The notes below the pieces were generated by a model, which worked only from the letters and a program-made list of their open reading frames with translations, did no database searches and had not been told where the DNA came from. A stretch of 64,000 nucleotides of DNA from Botryotinia globosa (Eukaryota; Ascomycota; Leotiomycetes; Helotiales; Sclerotiniaceae). Both the position numbers and the translations under genes were made by a program. Location: positions 186,001-250,000 of the forward strand of contig RCSZ01000014.1 in NCBI GenBank assembly GCA_014898425.1. Direction: 5' to 3'. This document shows, piece by piece, positions 1 to 11,125 of the stretch (its first letter is position 1; every line of letters starts with the position of its first letter).

Positions 1-703
1 GATTTCTTTCCGCCATTGACTCCCTCGGCTATGGCTGTCTCGAAAAAGTTTGCGCACTCCTTTCCCTTTCCCAACCTTCAGTCTGACAATCTCCTAGGTC
101 TACATCACATTTCCCCACGCGTTCTGGAGCAATCCCAACCTCCCTCCCTCCGCCCAAACCTTTGACGGTTTCACCCAATGGCTCGCTCCCACCTACACCC
201 GCACCACCAATCCTCACAAATGGCATCAAGAAATCGTACCGCTCTCCTCATTCACTCCCGCAAATTCACACCCCACCCTGCTCCTCTACATCTACGGCGA
301 GCAATCTCAACTCTTCGCGCACACCCTCTCGAGACTGGGTAGTCCGGCTGAAAAAGACGCATTCCTGGTTTCCTTTTTCCAACCCTACTATTCCCTGCTT
401 CCTAACTACGAAGAGGGGAATGCAGATTGTACACCATTGTCTTGTGTGGGTACGACGTGGGTCAATGATGATCTGGCGGGAAACGGAAGTTATACGAATT
501 TTCAAGTGGGGTTGCGCGAGGGCGATGCGGATGTGAAGATTTTGAGAGAGGGGCTGCCGGAGAGGAGATTGTGGTTTGCGGGGGAGCATACGGCGCCTTT
601 TATTGCGTTGGGGACGACGACGGGGGCTTATTGGAGTGGGGAGGCGGTTGGGAAGAGGATGGTGGAGGTTTATGGGATGGGTGGGAAAGGGGAAAAGAAG
701 TGA
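1..703 (+). CDS. Flavin-containing amine oxidase, C-terminal part
   Basis: This is the 3' end of a FAD-dependent amine oxidase that runs off the left edge. The first visible exon covers 3-47 and reads into a 50-base GT-AG intron at 48-97. The second exon is 98-703. Joining them gives an unbroken frame through the splice (EK then VYITFPRAFW). The closing residues RRLWFAGEHTAPF and GAYWSGEAVGKRM are the C-terminal FAD-contact signature of the monoamine/polyamine oxidase family (GEHT followed by GAxxSG). About 217 residues are visible, against 450-600 or more for the family, so the Rossmann FAD-binding N-terminus lies outside the window. Substrate cannot be decided: fungal members include polyamine oxidases and histone-demethylase-like proteins. 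The family call is solid; the subclass is open. Confidence 0.85.
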
Positions 704-2809
704 AGGGGGGTTGGGGTGGGAATATGAAGCGTGATGGGTTTGTTTGAGATGGTTGTATGTACTTTGCAGATAGATTTTGTGTTTGTGTTGTGTGTAGATT
801 GTGTATAGGTATAACTCGTAAATGCTGTATAGAGATTAGTATTATCCTCAAACCAATCCACTTCTTCCCTTTCCACAATCCCCCGTCAAGCAAATAAACA
901 TCATTCCACCCAATACCTATATTCATTTCCTTTCTCCCCCTCTCATTCCTCCCAAACCTCAAACCTCAAACCTCAAACCCCAAACCCAAACCCAAAAATA
1001 AACACACCCATCTCCATCTCCATCTCCATCCCCATCTCCAAACAATACTGAAATCGAAAAACATCCATAACATCCCGCCCCACAATCCTGCATACCTGCA
1101 TACCTACATCCCAACATACCAAAGCCGAAAAGTCCGCGTGCAGCGTGTAGCGTGGTGAAGGACGTACATGTATGTACCTACCTATACGCATGTACACCTA
1201 TGTATGTATATGTGTACACTGTACACTATAGATACTTGGAACCTTTGAAAGAACGGTGAGAGTCACGGGCTAGAAGGCAGATGGGCTAGATTGATCATTG
1301 AGTAGAGGAGCAGACCGCTGAATTGGATGGGATTTCTTGGTACGGGGTGGGTAGGTTGGTTGGTAGTGTAGTTTGGAACATGATAGTTGGTAGTTGATGA
1401 TGTGATGATGTGATGGGGCGATGAGAGAGATTGGATGGGGAGAGTGAGGGTGAAGGTGAGGGAATTTCTTTTTTGTTTTGTGTTTTTGGGGATTGGGAGG
1501 TTGTGTGTGTGGTGTTTAGCTTGGGGTTGATTGAATTGAGATGATTTATGTATCTAGGTAATTATCTATCTATCTACCACAACCCAACAAGCAATCTATA
1601 ACCGAACAGGTAGATCCTAAATAATACCTAATTACTAAACATCAAATATTACCTTTCTCTCAACACCAACTCTCATACGCGACTTTTGTTTTATGCAATC
1701 CATCCCAATCCCAATCCCAAAGGCAAAGGCAAAGTCCCAGAATGAGTCTCGACCGTGCGTGCTCTCTCATAAGGTTCATCCAAGACACCATGTTCGTTCG
1801 CATCGTTTATCAAAGTTTAGGTTTGTACAGTTGTACAGGTGGACGGGGGTGGGTGATGTATCATACAGGTGTTGAGGTTGAGGAGATGAAGGAGATGAAG
1901 TACATTGTTGTTCAATTAATTACTAGTACTACTTACTATCGTAGGTATGTTTCTCTATGTTTCTCCACTACCGTGGGATTGTGTGTGTGTACAGAGTAGT
2001 AGGTAGATATTCTTTGTATGTGGGTAGATGATGTATATATATAACTAGGTATATATATATATATATATAACTAGGTATATATATATATATATTCTATTCA
2101 AAAGTTGAAGGGGGGTTCATCTAATATTTGGTTGACTTGACAACAGAACATGGATTTATTATATTGATTGGATTTATTATATTAATTGTATTTGTTATAT
2201 TGACTGTATTTATGATACGCATGGTATTACTACCATGTGATTTCGTGCTTACTCTATGGAACTAATCGACGGAAATGATAGCTGATAGCTGACTCGTAAC
2301 GCGTGATCTTCATTCATGATATGGATTCCATGTCTCGGGTGTCATTTCTCGTGATATATTTACCCAGGTCTTGAATCACATTCACACACACCCAAGCTTT
2401 CCCAGATCATCAATGGATGAAGGAAGGAAGAAAGGAAGAAAGGAAGAAAAGAGAGAAAAGGACGTTGGTTTGACCGACTTCTTCATCTTCTCCTTGATTT
2501 TTCTGATTTTTCTTTCTTTTTTCTTCCCTCAAATTTGATGATATATATTTTTCGCTCTTATTAGTTACACGGCACCGAGTACAATGAACAAGCATTGTTT
2601 TACCTATGAATTGTCACATAGTTCCAGTTCCAGCACTTCCAACAGGGAACAGCTGTTCCATGCCGAACTTTGAATGGTTATTTTCAGGTATTGATTTTAG
2701 ACCAAGGTATGTATGTGAATGGATATGAATGGATGTGAAATGTACAAGAATGGATGTGAAATGTACAAGAATGGATGTGAAATGTATATTAGTATAGATC
2801 TCTCTCAAC
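704..2809. other. Intergenic region with simple repeats
   Basis: I see no gene here. The open frames are short, mutually overlapping and made of low-complexity sequence. The stretch holds CAAACC-like and CATCTC runs (about 955-1040), (TA)n tracts (about 2034-2093) and purine-rich GGAAGAAA runs near 2410-2460. The 3' UTR of the amine oxidase probably occupies the first few hundred bases. Confidence 0.6.
2034..2093. repeat. Duplicated (TA)n tract
   Basis: Two TA-dinucleotide tracts, each introduced by the same short unit ATAACTAGGTATATA. This looks like a local tandem duplication of a microsatellite. Confidence 0.8.
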
Positions 2810-3167
2810 TAGGGATAGGCGAATTATATAGTCTTGAGGGTGATTATATAAATCTATATTATCATACTTTTTAAAGTATATAAAATATTATATCAAGTTT
2901 ACATGTGTATATTTTGAATTGATAAAATCATTAAAATAAACAAGGATGAATTCTGATTTTAATTTAATATATAATTAAACCTAAAAATCACATGTTAATC
3001 ATATAATTGAGAGACTAATTGTTTTCTTTTCCAAATAACTTCAAAATAACCTTTTATAACAATTTTATAAGATTTAATAGGATTTTATAAGATTTCAAGA
3101 TTAATCATACATATAATACAATTCAACTAACATATAATATTACACATTATCAAATCACTCATCCCTA
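2810..3167. mobile_element. hAT-type miniature inverted-repeat element, AT-rich
   Basis: A 358 bp AT-rich block with related inverted ends. The left end begins TAGGGATAGGCGA; the right end read on the other strand begins TAGGGATGAGTGA. It is flanked on both sides by the same 8 bases, CTCTCAAC (2802-2809 and 3168-3175). Eight-base target duplications with TAGGG-type ends are the hallmark of hAT transposons. There is no coding capacity, so it is a non-autonomous copy. The high AT content and the transition differences between its ends are consistent with RIP. Confidence 0.75.
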
Positions 3168-3418
3168 CTCTCAACCGTGTCTACCGTATCTACCTTTCAT
3201 ACTTCATGCCATGTACATCCGACCGATGTACCTTGGTTGGATAAAGATGCAATGCATGTGAGTATGTAATTCCCACAATAATACTGATAATACCATGCGA
3301 CAGATGGTCCATATTATCTTCAACATTACTTGGTAAACCAACCTCTTCTTCTTATTAACCATCACCATTACAAGATTCACAAGATTCACAAGATTCACAA
3401 TCATTTCTATCTCGATCC

Positions 3419-3492
3419 TGTCCCTCTCTCTGTCTCTCTGTCTCTCTGTCTCTCTGTCTCTCTCTCCCTCTCTCCCTCTCTCCCTCTCTCTC
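3419..3492. repeat. Pyrimidine microsatellite
   Basis: TCTCTCTG units followed by CTCTCTCC units, all pyrimidine apart from the G of each TCTG. It creates a long arginine/glutamate-rich open frame on the other strand that I do not accept as a gene. Confidence 0.85.
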
Positions 3493-3790
3493 TTGTTTCT
3501 ACACCGTTTCCTACTTAGTATCCCTATCCTTCTTCCTCTCCTCTCCTCTCCTTTCCTTTCCTTTTCGTAAAACATTCACAAACCCCCTCCCCCCCCTCAT
3601 TCACCGGAAACTACCTATATTCTAGATTATATAATAAATACAATGGAATAAATAAATCCGCGACCATGTTATCAGGAGAGTACAACACTCCACCAAGGAA
3701 GCACAACCACAACCACAATCATAACTTCAAACTTTACAATTCTGAAGTCAAAGTTCAACCAACAACCCTAAAGTCCTGAGATAGCGAAAT

Positions 3791-3866
3791 TCCTGTTCCT
3801 GTTCCTGTTCCTGTTCCTGTACCTGGATCTGTACCTGTACCTGTTCCTGTACCTGTACCTGTATCT
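3791..3866. repeat. Hexamer array CCTGTT/CCTGTA
   Basis: About a dozen copies of a 6-base unit alternating between CCTGTT and CCTGTA, with one CTGGAT variant. It ends about 140 bases upstream of the start codon at 4005. Confidence 0.85.
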
Positions 3867-4004
3867 AATTACTAGGTATTCATTCATTCTTCTTCTTCAG
3901 CCAGCCAGCCAGCCAGCCAGAGGGACAACGCAGCCACTTTCTCTAGCTTCGAGGTCCCCATCTAGTCTGCCCGCACCACCAAGAAAAATAAAAACGCCCG
4001 CATT

Positions 4005-6614
4005 ATGGCACATTTATCACATTTAATCGACCACATTCCAATATCGGATGAACAAGAACGTAGCACACTGAAATGTTGTTGTGGTCGCAGAGAGTGCGCA
4101 TTTCTCCTTCACAATGGCGAGGTCTTGGATAAGTTGGAGGGAGATGTGACATTAGCTGCTCAAATGGGTCAGGTACGAATGATTCTTTCCATCTGGTTTC
4201 TCAATTTTCTTGTGTTGATGTTACCATTGATCTATTGATCTTTCTCCATTCCTCAACTCAATCTTTCCTCCTCCTTTTCCCCCCTTTCCTTTACATCGTC
4301 AAACCTCAGGGGAAATTAAAGGTAGCAGAGATTTTACTTGGGGGAAGTGGATACTGTGACCTTGGGTTCTGGGATTATTTACTTTTGGCCTCGATTTAAA
4401 TTAATCCAATCTTCTTTCTTTGTTTACAACCCCGCGTTCTTGTACGCGCTTATGTATAATTAGATGGATGCGAAAGGAGTGGGGGCGCGGGAAATAATTA
4501 TCAGGAAGATGAATCAATCATTGACTTTTGCTCTGCAGGCTTTGTTAGAAAGACATGAACATTATATGCTCGATGCGGAACGAGAACGAGCAAAGATGAC
4601 GGCGAAGATCGAGCAGTTGGAAGTGGATAAGAAGGAATTGGAAATGAAAAATGAAAAGACGATTGAGGAGAACAAGGCTCTGCTAGATCAGCTCGAAGGT
4701 CTCAATGATAGTTATGAGGAATCCGAAGTTCAGATCAAATTGCTCGAGTCAACGTTACAAAGTACGCGTACCGAAATGAAACGTCTCGAAACGTTAGCTT
4801 CGAGAACACATCAACTAGAGAGAGATTTGGCAATCTTGGAGGAAGAACAAGAGACGTTGCGAAAAACCATTATACATACGGCTGCCGAAGAACGTACGGC
4901 AATATTGAGGTGGAAGAGAGCAGAACGAGGGCTGTGTGATTTACAGGATCAATTGGAGAGGATTGAACGAGAAGCACAAGAAGAGAGGGAACGACATGTG
5001 GAAATTTTGGGTCGGATGGAGAGACAACGGACAGTTGAACGAGAATTGGATACGGCTGCTTGTCGTTTGAAGGGTGCTGCTGCCGCTACATCAGGCAGAG
5101 GCAAGCACGGTACCAGTGTTGTCTCGCATTTTGTGAAGGATATTCTACAGGATAATGCGAATTTACAACTTGGGATAGTGGAGTTAAGAGAGATGTTGAT
5201 GAATTCGAACGATGAAGTACAAACATTACGAGAGCAATTGTTGATGCATCAACCGATGTGTTCGGAGGATGTTGACAACGTAGCTCAGCAGCGGACATTA
5301 GGGGCAGAACTTGCGCCAAGCGAACAGGATTCCGAACAACGACCACAGGAACCACAACTTATTTCCCAAGCGCTTCACATCCATCACCATTACCATGTAC
5401 CAAAGAGAGACGAAGCGCGCAAGCCGAAAAAGAAGCGAACTTCTTTGAGTTCTGGCATTTTCCCGCCACTCACTCGCAGTCCACAATCTCCACGAATTTC
5501 TCGAGGCGCAGAGAATGCTATATTGGCCCAAACAGCAGTCACCGTCCCAAGTCCTATCAATACGAATCATCGATGGTCAGTTCAATCGAGTCAATTGTCA
5601 GAATTTGCTCCTTCATCTGTGCCATCATCTCCACAATCTATGTATCGAAGTAGTGCTCTATTCGATCGAAGTTTCGATATTGATTCATCGCGTCCGACAT
5701 CGCCTACCTCAAGTATCGACCCATTGTCGCCTCGAGTTCATCCTTCATATCATAGAAAGCGACCATCTGAAGTTTCAACCCGAAGCTTTTCTGCTATTTC
5801 TAATTTTCAACCCCATAATATAATTCACGAAGAGGAGGATGATGATGATTCGCATGATATTTCGGGCCTACAATTTACCGGAGTTCCTTCTCTCATGGAT
5901 GATTCTACAAATCCTACCACTTCAGATGTCTCTGATAATACGATTGATGAGTGGATACCTCGTCAATTCGGTCCTAGGTTACATCGTTCTCCATCTCATG
6001 AATCGATTGTTTCGATTTCAGGCATCGATATTCATACATTAAAAACTCGACCGTCACAATTAAATATGACTTCGGTCGGCTCATTAATAAGACCACAATC
6101 TAGACTTTCAACTCCAACAATGACGTACTCTACCGAAACTATTACTGGTGCGTCTATGATTACAGCTCGACCTACTTTATCTCGAACCGGTCATGATAGT
6201 ACGAGTTATCTTCGTTCCAACATTGGACAATCACACTCACCGAGATCAACAAGTAATGATCGAAGTTCCATCCGATCCAGTTCATCCAACGAAGGCAATA
6301 ACAGCAGTACTGGTCTAGGAAAGAAAGTCGGCGGTTGGGTCTTTGGCCGTTGGGGAATGTCTCCTGCAAAATCAACAAATGATCTTAGAAGTTCCTCAAA
6401 CGCTCATGTGCCTGTTCCTCCACCGACTATTCGGGCTGTGAGCACACCATCTATTTCCATAACGCAAGAGCCTCTCAGAACTACGTTGGGCAGAGCGGCG
6501 GGGATTAATCAGAAAGGACCGATTCCGGGGTTCAGACAAACGGAAAAAGCGCCTAGCAAGGTGGTGCCGGATTTGGTTGATAGAGATGCTTTGGCGGAGG
6601 TGTTGGAGGAATGA
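4005..6614 (+). CDS. Coiled-coil fungal protein of unknown function
   Basis: Two exons give 747 residues: 4005-4172 and 4539-6614, with a 366-base intron. I place the acceptor at 4538 (CTCTGCAG) because it joins AAQMGQ directly to ALLERHEHYM, a continuous helical sequence. An in-frame ATG at 4464 would add 25 unrelated residues, so I reject it. The N-terminus carries a cysteine cluster (CCCGRRECAF, residues about 24-33). A long charged coiled coil follows (about 60-270), with the segment VVSHFVKDILQDNANLQ near its end. The last 450 residues are Ser/Pro-rich and disordered. It resembles a conserved uncharacterised Pezizomycotina family; a scaffold or cytoskeletal role is only inference. A shorter alternative splice using GGGAAATTAAAG near 4310 is possible but unlikely. 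Confidence 0.8.
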
Positions 6615-7520
6615 TGATGACACCTTGGTATTAAGAGTCTCAGGTGCATAATAGAGGCAAAGATTGAAGTTCAACATGATAACTTGGGATCGGAGTATGG
6701 ATATGGATGTATCGATCGCCTTTAATATTTTATCATGTGATGGGGGAGTTTTTTCTGTTAATTTTCTTTGTTGAATTTGGAGACGGATTTTATGGGTATG
6801 ATATTGTGGAGTGTATCTTTTTTCTTGTCATTTTTCTTTTTATCTATATATGATTTGTAGGGCGTTTGTGGGATTATTGGGTAGATTTTGGTTGGGATGG
6901 ATTGGTTGTTTTGTATGGATACCCTATTTGCGTTTGCGTTTGGTGTGTATATTTTATGTTTCTTTTCTTTTTCTTGTCTTTTTTTTTTCTCGGAGGTGTA
7001 TGGATGGATGCATTTGGTAGTCGATTGTTTGATATGAAATTGGATGATATGGGGTGAGATGAGAAGCGATGGAGTAGTATTAGAAGTTGAGATTCGATCA
7101 GAGGGTGTGGTATAGTGTGGAATGGAATAAATAGGCGGGCATAAGAGGAAGGGAAGTAGATTGAATAGGATTGAACAAATAAATGGGATGGAATCGAAAT
7201 ATTTATTGTATTGGTTTGGTGACTTGTTTGTGGATGTGACGTTGTTGTTGGATGTTTGATTGTAGTAGATTGTAGTAGATTGTAGGAGATTGTAGTAGGT
7301 AGTAAATATTGGGTATTGGGTATTGGGTATTAGATATTAGGTATTCAAGAACTAGATACTAGAAGCATTATTCATAATTAATCTTCAAATTTAGACGGGT
7401 GGGTTTATTCAATTTACTCTTTCACCAAATTACAAACTATAAACTACAAACTATACAATCAACTGCAAAAACATATAGCGAATAGATAGATAAACATATT
7501 AATTATACTATGCTATTTGA

Positions 7521-7557
<37 letters not shown>

Positions 7558-7886
7558 CAATCAATCTCTATAAACTTTCGCTCTCGCTATTAACCCATAA
7601 GTCGACATTCTGAGCATTTTTGCTTTCATGCTTTATAGAAGCTAGAAAATCAAGTTTAATAATATGTAACTCATCGCTGTTATTTCATCTCTATTATTCT
7701 CTGTTTCAAGTTTCAACGCATCGTACCATCCAAGGCGGTCGTTCATTTCGAGTTTGACTAGGTAGGTAACTATTCGTATTAGTTTCGGTATCCAAAGGCG
7801 GCAACGCAGCGAACGGATGAGATCTCACTCCGGAATGTGAGTATCGTCGAAATCCCAATACCCATCCATTACCCATCACATACTTT
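6615..7886. other. Intergenic region between convergent genes
   Basis: No gene seen. It holds the 3' UTRs of two convergent genes, T-rich low-complexity sequence (6810-6990), a TTGTAGTAGA tandem (about 7258-7302), GGGTATT units (about 7310-7342) and a TATC array (7521-7557). Short hydrophobic open frames near 6811-7057 are translations of T-rich sequence. Confidence 0.6.
7521..7557. repeat. (TATC)n microsatellite
   Basis: Nine uninterrupted TATC units. Confidence 0.9.
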
Positions 7887-9158
7887 CTATCTCCGAAATG
7901 ATCCTCCTATCGACAACCCCGCAATCGGTATATCATCCACGCCTTCTTCCCTCATCGTCTCCAGATCCTGCTGCTTCTGGGCGTTAGTTCGATACATCGC
8001 TTCCCACAATCTCACTGATGCATCTTGAGATAATTTGCGAGAACTCACTGTCGTATTTCCAGTTCCTGCTGCTTGAGATCGGGGTTGTGATCCTGTCGTG
8101 CTACTCGATAGGGATGTAGATGTAGATGCAACCGAAGGCGAATCTGCATTCACAGGTGTTGTGAAAGTATCAAGTGCATTTCTTCTCCTTTGATCCGTAG
8201 GAACCTCATAGTCTCCTGCTGGCATATTCCCAAGAAGTGTTTCGGAATTGTAACTCAGATCGGTATTCGAACTGAGCATTTCTTGATATTCATATTCCAT
8301 ATCGCTTGTAGACATTACATTAGATAATGCGCTACGACTGCGAATCTTTCTCCGCGCGATAAAAGAATCCAGATTCATAGCTGGATCCGGTAGAGGTAGA
8401 TCCAGATCCACCGCCTCATCATCCCCATCTGCATCTTGATTACTTGGAGGCCAGATTGAGCTTAATGTGTTTGTAGATTCTCGATTGAGAATGGAAGTCA
8501 AGACTGGACGATTCGACTCTGCGTCCATGGCGATTCTTCGAGAAGGTCGGTTTCTTCTCGTGGTCACCTGTCTGCGAGAATAGTTTGCCTGACGCCGATG
8601 TCTGTGAGGTCGTCTGATTGCTCGAACTCTGCTGCTCGAATCGTGTCCTGCGACGCCATGTGGTACCTCAGGTATCGTGGGGAGCTCAGTATCCATGGCA
8701 TCATCATCATCAAATGATAGGATATCCATTCCGGGTATTGCGACCGCACGTGTTTGCTCACCTAACGTGGGGCGACGAATACTCACGGTACCACCAGGTG
8801 ATATACTCCTTCTATTGCCCATAAAGAATAAAGCATCGTTGTCTCGAAGCTGTCGTCGTCTGGAAGAATTAGGAGAAGCAGGTAAATCGATAGAATCAAC
8901 TGTAGTATATGTTGAGCGGGCAGATCGAGGTTCAACCAAAAATGATCTTTTAGCTCGCTCAATAGCTCCTCGCTGAACAAATGATTCTATTCCAGGCGGG
9001 AAAAGTGCAGTTGGGGAATTCATTGGGGTTTCAACACCTGCAGGACTGGATATGGTAATTTCGGGAACAGATTGCATGTCGGTATCCTCAGAAGGGCGGA
9101 GAATGTGAGAATCTGGAAACGAAGTAGCATTGGATTTGGGAGAGGGGGTTGATGACAT
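7887..9158 (-). CDS. Hypothetical disordered Ser/Thr-rich protein
   Basis: The 423-residue protein begins MSSTPSPKSN. The frame stays open upstream to about 9371, but without another ATG and with sequence that looks like UTR, so the ATG at 9158 is preferred. I recognise no domain. The protein is low-complexity and acidic/Ser-rich, with a strongly basic stretch about a third of the way in (RRPHRHRRQANYSRR and following), which could be a nuclear localisation or nucleic-acid-binding segment. A compact, apparently ordered C-terminus contains LWEAMYRTNAQKQQ and ends DIPIAGLSIGGSFRR. The clean long frame, near-neutral composition and conserved-looking tail support a real gene. Function is unknown; an upstream coding exon cannot be excluded. 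Confidence 0.7.
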   Translation of the reverse strand: MSSTPSPKSNATSFPDSHILRPSEDTDMQSVPEITISSPAGVETPMNSPTALFPPGIESFVQRGAIERAKRSFLVEPRSARSTYTTVDSIDLPASPNSSRRRQLRDNDALFFMGNRRSISPGGTVSIRRPTLGEQTRAVAIPGMDILSFDDDDAMDTELPTIPEVPHGVAGHDSSSRVRAIRRPHRHRRQANYSRRQVTTRRNRPSRRIAMDAESNRPVLTSILNRESTNTLSSIWPPSNQDADGDDEAVDLDLPLPDPAMNLDSFIARRKIRSRSALSNVMSTSDMEYEYQEMLSSNTDLSYNSETLLGNMPAGDYEVPTDQRRRNALDTFTTPVNADSPSVASTSTSLSSSTTGSQPRSQAAGTGNTTVSSRKLSQDASVRLWEAMYRTNAQKQQDLETMREEGVDDIPIAGLSIGGSFRR

Positions 9159-9547
9159 CTTGGAGAATATTGAGCTGCTTGAATCGTGGTTTATGTAAAA
9201 TTCAAAAAGGCTAGTTTGTGTGATAGCTTTGAGGATTGTCCCGAATCGACGAACTTTGAGTTTGTGAATAAATCGAGTTGAAGAGAAAGGGTAAAAAATT
9301 ACAAGACTGGAGTAGAAGTAGAAGTAGAAGTCGAGGTTGTAGTGGAGATAGGAGAAAGTGAATATACTCACTCAAGATACAAGAGTTTCGCTGTACGTCT
9401 CATTCAATAGGAGACGACTCTCAACACGCCAAACAACCTCTTCGTCCCTTGATTGCTGTTGCAAGAATGATAATTGTTAACAAAAAACTTATATTGCCTT
9501 TAATCCAAGAACTGGGAGTCGAATGAAAAGTAGTATAAGAGGTCTAG

Positions 9548-9877
9548 TATAATTATAAGCTATCCAATCTCGAGTTTCCAGAACATAAACTTACTAACAA
9601 TGCCGATGAAAATATACAAGTCGATTATCGATTCACAATTCCGCAAGTATGGGCAGAAGAAACAGAGGAAAACAAGATCACACTTCCTTCAGTCTTTCCT
9701 ACAAGATGGAGTTTCTTTAAAGGAAAGTGCAGCGAAAATGTATTTCACCTGAGGAAGTCGTTCTTGCCATCTTCAAATCTCAGTGACGATTTCGACAGCT
9801 CCGCCTTCCCTTTCACAAAGACACGAGCTAAATTTCAACATTCTGAGAAAGCATTAAATACTATTCTGTGCCTTTAG
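9548..9877 (+). pseudogene. ATG-less open frame, possible gene relic
   Basis: This frame stays open for 109 codons between a TAG at 9545 and a TAG at 9875, with no ATG. Its translation looks like real protein rather than random sequence (NADENIQVDYRFTIPQVWAE, then TLPSVFPTRWSFF). A competing 51-codon frame from the ATG at 9600 is less protein-like. It may be an internal exon of a decayed gene or a spliced gene I cannot assemble. I do not recognise the family. Confidence 0.3.
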
Positions 9878-10399
9878 ATCTATCATAACGGGTTTCAAAA
9901 GTTGATGAAAATCTTCAGAAGAAGCAAAGGTTTACAATCTCTAAAACTGACTTGATAACTCATGTATTTGGGGGGTTTCTATGCAGGTAAAGCGAGATTT
10001 TATGATTCTCAAATATTTTGACAGGCAGAATCGAGTGTAAGCTAGAGAAAATAGGGGTGTGCTCTTACTTTTGTTGCACGTCTGATGTCATCTTGATACT
10101 CGGTTTCGGAAACGATATTACTTTCTTTCGATTGCATTTCTTGCCTTGAAAAATAAACAGTCATGTTGAAAAGAAGTATAGATTGCTCCCCGGTAGAGAT
10201 TCACAAAGATATAGCTATTCGTTCGTTCTCTATTTCTTGTCAAAATAAAACAGGTGAGGTTTCTCAAATCTCAACACTGAAATTTGAGTTTGAGTAAGCG
10301 AGCGAGTATTGTCTTGTTGCACATCTGATGATATTCCAGATACCCCCTTTTAGATACTCACTAGCATCTTCACATTCGTCTCAAAGTGTAGGAAAAACT

Positions 10400-10640
10400 T
10401 CAGTCATGCTCGAAAATAGTCAAAGTACCGCGTGCCCAAGTATTAGAGACGCTGGTAGGGCGGTTGCCTGCTGACAACTCCTCAAACATGATATCGATGT
10501 GAACCCAGAAACTAGCGCTGAAAACGAGCTTTTGGTTAGTCACTCTATGGATTTGTTCCATATTTGAGGCTCTTCGAGCATGGTTCGATCGATCCCAACA
10601 TTGCTCTAGAGGCAATTCCAATCTTTACCAATCCTGAAGG
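10400..10640 (+). pseudogene. Interrupted protein-like segment
   Basis: The frame from the ATG at 10406 contains QLLKHDIDVNPETSAENELL, reminiscent of an ankyrin-type repeat, but it is broken by TGA and TAG codons. It could belong to the same decayed gene as the open frame about 500 bases upstream. The evidence is weak; the resemblance is to one repeat unit only. Confidence 0.2.
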
Positions 10641-11125
10641 ATGGATTTCGAATTGACCAATATATACTCTCGTAAAATCCTAGTAGGATTGCTTTAAGAA
10701 TGAGAATAGTTTTAGCATTTCTAACTTGGTATACTAACTTCCCTTGATTTTTGGAGCTTTTTGTTGGACTTGCACACTGCAGTTTGGGTTTACTAGCGAT
10801 TATGGACGTGTAAACTGCTGTACGCTGGGTGAGAGACGGACGATAGAGGGGAACAATCTAAACAATTTAAACAATTTCTGCGTACAGGTGTACAGGTAGA
10901 ACAATAGTAGGCTAGGAAGAATTGATGCAATACGAAGCAAATAAAAATGCACAACGATAGCACTTTTCGAGATCATATGAATAACAAAACACGGAGATAA
11001 ATAACGAGAGTGATAACTAGAGGCACACAATACATCCACCTCCACTGGGCCCTTGATAAATCGCTTCATAGCCAAGAATGATAAATCACACAACTTTTCT
11101 CGAAAGTACTACCCCCATCAACCAT

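Larger units (their letters stand above)
3168..4004. other. Upstream region with dense microsatellites
   Basis: No gene seen. The region contains an ACAAGATTC tandem (about 3370-3402), a TCTG/CTCC pyrimidine tract (3419-3492), TCCTC/TTTCC runs (about 3530-3565), a CCTGTT/CCTGTA hexamer array (3791-3866) and a CAGC array (3899-3921). The last two lie directly upstream of the next gene's start and probably fall in its 5' UTR or promoter. Confidence 0.6.
9159..11125. other. Gene-poor interval with coding traces
   Basis: Nearly 2 kb without an intact gene. It holds the 5' leader of the gene to its left, a 109-codon ATG-less open frame at 9548-9877, and interrupted protein-like segments near 10400-10640. 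Base composition is ordinary and not AT-enriched, so RIP is not the cause of the gene absence. Confidence 0.5.

Noticed and set aside
955..1000. Telomere-like CAAACC/CCAAAC repeats
   Set aside because: The units are not TTAGGG/CCCTAA and are short and irregular; this is simple sequence.
3204..3575. A 123-codon minus-strand open frame
   Set aside because: It is produced by a pyrimidine microsatellite and adjoining simple repeats.
4464..4538. In-frame ATG as an alternative start for the coiled-coil gene
   Set aside because: Using the acceptor at 4538 joins exon 1 to a smooth helical sequence, while this stretch reads as intron.
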